Assembly: GCA_964563435.1 (NCBI GenBank)
Contig: CAZLXI010000009.1
Location: 70,341-134,340 of the forward strand
Source of the DNA: Leadbetterella sp964563435
GTDB lineage: Bacteria > Bacteroidota > Bacteroidia > Cytophagales > Spirosomataceae
Reading direction: 5' to 3'
DNA length: 64,000 bases
Shown: positions 60,187 to 64,000 of the stretch, piece after piece
How positions within the stretch are numbered: position 1 is the first letter of the stretch
Layout of the letters: every line of letters begins with the position of its first letter
The notes under the pieces: generated by a model
What the model was told of the DNA's origin: nothing
The model's input: only the letters and a program-made list of their open reading frames with translations
The model's database searches: none
Translations under genes and position numbers: made by a program

Positions 60187-60732
60187 TTATTTTGGAAGCA
60201 ATACATCGTTGATTATATGTATTACCCCGTTTGATGTCTTTACTGTAGTAACGATTTCGCTGTCATTTACATAATTTTTGCCATCCTTTTGGGTGATTTT
60301 TACCCTGCCACCATATACCATATCATAGTTGGCGCCATCCTGGAGTAAAACACCATCCAGTACACCCACATACGTGTGATACCCGAGTATGTTAGCCAGA
60401 TCTGCTTTTTTCGCCGGTTTCAGTAAGCCCTCTACCGTACCTTCAGGCAATTTGTCAAAGGCCGCATTGGTAGGTGCAAAGACGGTAAAGGGGCCGGCAT
60501 TGCTGAGGGCATCCACCAGGTCAGCTGCTTTAACCGCAGTAACCAGGGTTGTGAAATCCGGGCTATTCGCAGCCACCTGTACAATGTTCGGATTGGAAAC
60601 ATCATCAACAACTCCCGACTGTCCCGCCATTTTTTGGATAGTGGCGGCATCGTCTGCTGTACTTTCGGATTCTTTATTGGAGCAGGCGGTGAATAAAAAT
60701 ACTGTGGTAAGAGCAAGGAAGAATTTTTTCAT
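60187..60732 (-). CDS. Fasciclin-domain lipoprotein
   Basis: The 181-residue lipoprotein has lipobox LFTACS near residue 17 and one FAS1 domain: FTTLVTAVKAADLVDALSNA, GPFTVFAPTNAAFDKLPEGT, VEGLLKPAKKADLANILGYH and GVIHIINDVLLPK. FAS1 domains mediate adhesion or small-molecule binding at the cell surface. It is a single gene. Confidence 0.92.
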   Translation of the reverse strand: MKKFFLALTTVFLFTACSNKESESTADDAATIQKMAGQSGVVDDVSNPNIVQVAANSPDFTTLVTAVKAADLVDALSNAGPFTVFAPTNAAFDKLPEGTVEGLLKPAKKADLANILGYHTYVGVLDGVLLQDGANYDMVYGGRVKITQKDGKNYVNDSEIVTTVKTSNGVIHIINDVLLPK

Positions 60733-60894
60733 ATTGAGATATTTTTACCGCGAAATTATTCTTACATATCGAATAAAAATATGACCTTTCTCATTGCTTT
60801 CTGCTGATTTTTATGATTTCAGACAGTTTGACCATTCATACCCCTGCCGGAATGAAAGGTGGGGTAAGGTAGATATTCTACTGGTCCCTTGTTG

Positions 60895-61683
60895 TTATAC
60901 CAGGTATATTTCGCCGGTTAAGTATAACTTCCCCTGCCCGCAGATTTCAACTCTGTCGCCTAAATAACGGCATTGTAAATAGCCTTTACGGTCTGAAAGC
61001 TGTATTGCCGTCAATTCGGTCTTATCAAGCTGCTTAGCCCAATAAGGCGTTAAGGTAGTATGAGCCGAGCCCGTTACCGGGTCTTCGTTAATTCCTGATT
61101 GCGGAGCAAAAAATCTCGATACAAAATCCACCTGGTTTCCCTGAGCTGTGACAATAACTCCGCGAGCGTTTAATTTAGAGATCACGTCGAATGCAGGAGT
61201 TAGTTTTCTTATCTCTTCTTCGTTTTCGAATACGAGCAGATAGTCGGTTTTACCTTTAAAAGCTAATTGAGGTGGTATATCAAAGCAGCCTGCTATTTTG
61301 GCTGATATGTCTACCGGCTCCAACAGGTCTGTTGGGAAATTCAGCGTCAGCAACTCGCCTTTCTGAGCTACCGATAACGCTCCGCTCCTCGAAGAGTAAA
61401 AATCAATAATATTTCCATTGTAATTTTCGTGGTTGAATAAAACAAAAGCGGCTGCTAATGTGGCATGCCCGCAAAGGTCGACTTCAACTGTGGGTGTAAA
61501 CCACCGTATTTGATATCGATTACCCTGCTTTACATAAAATGCGGTTTCGGCCAGGTTGTTCTCCATGGCTATTTTCTGCAGAATGTCATCATCCAGCCAT
61601 TGGTCAAGCGGGCAAACCGCCGCCGGGTTTCCTGAAAAAACGCTGTCGGCAAATGCGTCTATTTGGTATATTTTCAGTTTCAT
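60895..61683 (-). CDS. PhzF-family isomerase
   Basis: The 262-residue protein from ATG 61683 (a start at 61704 is possible) has the PhzF pattern: YQIDAFADSVFSGNPAAVCP, NNLAETAFYV with the catalytic Glu, IRWFTPTVEVDLCGHATLAA, and GSAHTTLTPYW. Family members isomerise or epimerise small substrates; the true reaction is unknown here as no phenazine genes are present. A partly deleted copy lies at 58773-58916. It is followed... by no partner and ends freely. Confidence 0.9.
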   Translation of the reverse strand: MKLKIYQIDAFADSVFSGNPAAVCPLDQWLDDDILQKIAMENNLAETAFYVKQGNRYQIRWFTPTVEVDLCGHATLAAAFVLFNHENYNGNIIDFYSSRSGALSVAQKGELLTLNFPTDLLEPVDISAKIAGCFDIPPQLAFKGKTDYLLVFENEEEIRKLTPAFDVISKLNARGVIVTAQGNQVDFVSRFFAPQSGINEDPVTGSAHTTLTPYWAKQLDKTELTAIQLSDRKGYLQCRYLGDRVEICGQGKLYLTGEIYLV

Positions 61684-61706
61684 TGTTGATTGCTGTATCT
61701 TCAAAA

Positions 61707-62105
61707 TTATAAATAATCTGATACAAACTGTTGAGAATAGTCTTTTATCAATTCTCTTACCTGCCTGAATTGCTCTTTTATTTCTTCGTCTGTTCCGGTT
61801 GCTTTTGCAGGGTCGGGAAAGTTTTGATGAAATTTTTTCGCCTTCGTCGGGAAAAACGGGCAGCGCTCTTTGGCATTGTCACAAACCGTGATCACAAAAT
61901 CGAAATCAATATTGCTGTATTCGTCGATATGGTTGGAGCTATGATCTGAGATGTCGATATCGTCTTCCCGCATAGTGGCCATGGCTTTGGAGTTTACTCC
62001 ATGGGTTTCAACACCCGCGCTGTAAACGTCTGCTTTGCCATTTGAGAAGTGCCGTAAATAGCCTTCTGCTATCTGGCTTCTGCAGCTGTTTCCCGTGCAA
62101 AGCAC
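61707..62105 (-). CDS. Arsenate reductase / low-molecular-weight phosphatase family (ArsC), start uncertain
   Basis: The frame has the P-loop CTGNSCRSQIAEGYLRH, DFVITVCDNAKERCPFFP and FPDPAKATG, typical of thioredoxin-type ArsC. The only in-frame start is GTG at 62105, directly before LCTGNSC, which would remove most of the first beta-strand. The codons before it (KNLV) continue the expected sequence with no start codon, while an ATG at 62127 lies one frame off across a run of six A (62110-62115). A frameshift in that run is likely. It is 23 bases from the PhzF gene. Confidence 0.75.
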   Translation of the reverse strand: MLCTGNSCRSQIAEGYLRHFSNGKADVYSAGVETHGVNSKAMATMREDDIDISDHSSNHIDEYSNIDFDFVITVCDNAKERCPFFPTKAKKFHQNFPDPAKATGTDEEIKEQFRQVRELIKDYSQQFVSDYL

Positions 62106-62263
62106 TAAATTTTTTCCTGTCTTTCATCGGTTAACAGCAGGTTTTCCTGGCGATCAGCTTGTTGTCTTTCAATGGCTTTTTCATCAATGCAGTTACATTT
62201 GTCAAAATTTGTTTTCAGGCATTTTACTAACTTCAGAAGTCAAAACCGTTTGTTTTTGTAAAT

Positions 62264-63379
62264 TCAATATTGTCTTATTTGTACAAAAGATACATTGGCT
62301 ATTTTCACTTCGTTACCTGCTTTCTTCAAAAGGCCTGTTTTCATGTTTCTCCTGAATACAAATACATTTCCACTAACCAGATTGGTTACAATTAAAAAAT
62401 GCCCGGTCGGGTCGATTGCAAAAATTCTCGGGTGCTCACCTAATGAAGATTGATAGCCGATGGGTTTTAAGGTTCCATCCTTTTTGATTGAAAAAATGGA
62501 AATATTGTTTTGGTCGCCTCTGTTAGAGGCATATAAAAATTTCTCATCCGGTGAAACATGAATGTCTGCACCCGATACAGCACCTTTGTAGTTTTTGGGA
62601 TGGGTAATGATCCTTTGAATACTATCCAGCTGGCCGTCGCTATATTTATACACACTTACTGCGCCGCCGAGTTCTTCGATACAATAGGCAAATTTTCCGT
62701 TCGGGTGAAAAGTCAGGTGTCGCGGACCGCTTCCGGGGTATGATTTTATAAAACTTTCTGCCTGAAGGGGCTGTGATTTCGAACTGTCAAATTGAAATGA
62801 CCTGATTTTGTCTGCTCCCAGATCTGGGAAGAAAATATGGCCCTGTTCGGGCGAAAAAATAGCCGAATGAACGTGAGAACGGTCTTGCCTTCCAGGAGTA
62901 ATACTCCCTTCTGTAAATTGAAAAATTTGAGTTGAAGGATTTATCATTCCGTCTTCTGAAAGCGGATATGCAGAGATGCTTGCTTCGGTATAATTGGCAT
63001 TCACCAGCCATTTGCCACTTTTACTAACAGTCAGATAGACCGGATTTTCTCCACCGCTTTTTTGAGAATTCAGAAAGTTTAACGTCCCTTTTTCAGGATC
63101 AAATTCATAGCTGCTTACGCTTCCTGCATTTTTGGTCTGGCTTTCGGTGCATGCATACAAAAATCTTCCGTTGGGAGATAAAGTCAGATAACTTGGATTA
63201 AAAACACTATTATTGGTTGAAATCTTCGTCAACTCTCCTGTATTTGTATCCAAACGATAAACATATATTCCGTCTGTCGAGGTGTCCCTGTTGTAAGAGC
63301 CGAAAAATACATAAGTGGTTTGTGAATATAAATTTTGACTAAAAATTAAAGCAAATAAAAATGCCACCAGAGTTTTCAT
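62264..63379 (-). CDS. Lactonase-family seven-bladed beta-propeller protein, exported
   Basis: The 371-residue protein has a signal peptide (MKTLVAFLFALIFSQNLYSQ) and Pgl-like repeats: TLSPNGRFLYACTES, TVSKSGKWLVNANYTEASIS, GPRHLTFHPNGKFAYCIEEL and HVSPDEKFLYASNRGDQNNI. It fits the 6-phosphogluconolactonase/YbhE family, though exported members probably act on other lactones. It is a single gene, leftward. Confidence 0.9.
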   Translation of the reverse strand: MKTLVAFLFALIFSQNLYSQTTYVFFGSYNRDTSTDGIYVYRLDTNTGELTKISTNNSVFNPSYLTLSPNGRFLYACTESQTKNAGSVSSYEFDPEKGTLNFLNSQKSGGENPVYLTVSKSGKWLVNANYTEASISAYPLSEDGMINPSTQIFQFTEGSITPGRQDRSHVHSAIFSPEQGHIFFPDLGADKIRSFQFDSSKSQPLQAESFIKSYPGSGPRHLTFHPNGKFAYCIEELGGAVSVYKYSDGQLDSIQRIITHPKNYKGAVSGADIHVSPDEKFLYASNRGDQNNISIFSIKKDGTLKPIGYQSSLGEHPRIFAIDPTGHFLIVTNLVSGNVFVFRRNMKTGLLKKAGNEVKIANVSFVQIRQY

Positions 63380-63391
63380 TTTTTGTATGTA

Positions 63392-63535
63392 TTAAGTATT
63401 CGCATTTGTTATTTCTTCTAATTCTTTTTCATCTTGTGAACTTAGGTCGCTTAATTTTTCGTAAATTATTTGCCGGATGCTTTCAAACTCAGTCTTCCAG
63501 TTCGGGTTATATGGTTCTATGAATTTCGCCATCAT
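63392..63535 (-). pseudogene. N-terminal fragment of a GrpB-family protein
   Basis: The 47 codons start MMAKFIEPYNPNWKTEFESI and match the GrpB N-terminus (xxPYNPxW..F..I...). The following GrpB core (IGSTSVPGLAAKPI-type) is missing and the tail is unrelated, so this is a broken gene. It sits between the lactonase and VOC genes in the same orientation. Confidence 0.5.
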
Positions 63536-63540
63536 TCAAA

Positions 63541-63894
63541 TTAGTATACGTTTTGTCCGAAAGTTAGCAAATTACGGTCAGGGTCAAGCAACGAGAACTC
63601 TTTTTGGCCCCAGGGTTTTGTTGCTAAATGTCCGTTGGGATGAATGGAGATTTTGTTGTCCAAAAGTGTTTGGTAGAGTTTATCGATGTCGTTTGTTCTG
63701 ATATAAACCTGTCCGTAATTTTCTTTTGGATCAAGGTCTTTGAACTCAAAGAAATGAATTTCAATATTGTCTTTTCTTATTAATAGATAATCCCCATAGT
63801 CGGCCATTTCGCTAAACCCCAATTTGTTCAGGTAAAATTCTTTCGTTGCGATTTTGTTCCGCATGGGTAATTTTGGATTAATGTGTATCAGCAT
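63541..63894 (-). CDS. VOC-family protein (bleomycin-resistance-like)
   Basis: The 117-residue protein from ATG 63894 (the longer frame to 63990 has no family support) shows the glyoxalase/bleomycin-resistance pattern: KEFYLNKLGFSEMADYGDYL, IEIHFFEFKDLDPKENYGQV, YIRTNDIDKLYQTLLDNKIS and FSLLDPDRNLLTFGQ. Such proteins bind small molecules such as bleomycin-type antibiotics. Confidence 0.86.
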   Translation of the reverse strand: MLIHINPKLPMRNKIATKEFYLNKLGFSEMADYGDYLLIRKDNIEIHFFEFKDLDPKENYGQVYIRTNDIDKLYQTLLDNKISIHPNGHLATKPWGQKEFSLLDPDRNLLTFGQNVY

Positions 63895-64000
63895 ATTAAT
63901 ATGTTTTAGAGAAGTCAATTTAATCGAAGAAGCACAGGTCAAATTTAGTAAAAAAGTTTCATACGAAGGCGTACGCCCCGCCTGACGCAAAACCGCTGTT
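63895..64000. other. Right window edge, upstream of the VOC gene
   Basis: These 106 bases hold the upstream region of the leftward VOC gene. A G/C-rich end (near 63970-64000) may belong to another element beyond the window. Nothing further can be supported. Confidence 0.3.

Noticed and set aside
62105..62236. Open leftward frame (KCNCIDEKAIERQQADRQ) before the ArsC-like gene
   Set aside because: No start codon and no recognisable family; it may be decayed coding sequence but cannot be supported.
63437..63460. Partial match to the late candidate guide (GAACTTAG and further scattered matches)
   Set aside because: It lies in a broken coding frame, has no contiguous seed beyond 8 bases, and such partial matches are expected by chance when both strands of 64 kb and several guide offsets are tried.

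Overview
The window comes from a Bacteroidota chromosome, most likely a Cytophagales-type member; the genus is not resolved. The signs are a SusC/SusD pair, a BamA-family lipoprotein of the TamL type, a bacillithiol gene, and promoters of the Bacteroidota form (TTTG, about 20 bases, TAnnTTTG) with few Shine-Dalgarno sequences. Base composition is near 50% GC in housekeeping genes and lower in the accessory right end.

Layout. 1-21093 is mostly core: a partial GH88 hydrolase, a membrane protein, rbfA with a LolC/E-type permease, an M1 aminopeptidase, a radical SAM protein, recQ, kdsD, nadB, a small PspC-like protein, a solitary nuoD, cysE, gltX and a DPP-IV-like peptidase. 21094-25157 is a regulatory island: two XRE regulators, a 57-residue protein, an ECF sigma factor with two region-4-like segments, and, overlapping it, a small Cas12f-type protein that has lost its RuvC catalytic residues and its C-terminal zinc/RuvC-III part. 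The 302 bases behind it hold a structured RNA with Cas12f-guide-like architecture. This is the most notable locus: a candidate RNA-guided transcription system, in which a nuclease-dead Cas12f and guide RNA place a sigma factor on DNA. I recall recent reports of such dCas12f-sigmaE pairs in Bacteroidota; I could not check them here.

25158-41903 looks like a sulfur/thiol region: bshB1 and a fatty acid hydroxylase-type gene, a TPR protein, SusC/SusD with a membrane dipeptidase and a LigB-type dioxygenase, and a leftward operon encoding a family 2A encapsulin, its cysteine desulfurase cargo, MetNIQ and an M14 peptidase. Four promoter regions share a palindrome (core TCTATAGA; AATCTATAGATT in three of them), which suggests one regulon; two copies agree over 25 bases.

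42086-58759 returns to ordinary genes: a GlxA-type regulator with small SRPBCC/DoxX/VOC genes, tRNA-Glu, a glycosyltransferase, hemL, a TPR-plus-periplasmic-binding protein, yidC, a SpoU methyltransferase, tamL, apaG, ung and an RlmL-like methyltransferase. 58773-64000 is a loose set of accessory genes (cyclase, fasciclin, PhzF, ArsC-like, lactonase, VOC) with broken copies: a PhzF remnant with an internal deletion, a GrpB fragment and an arsC with a doubtful start.
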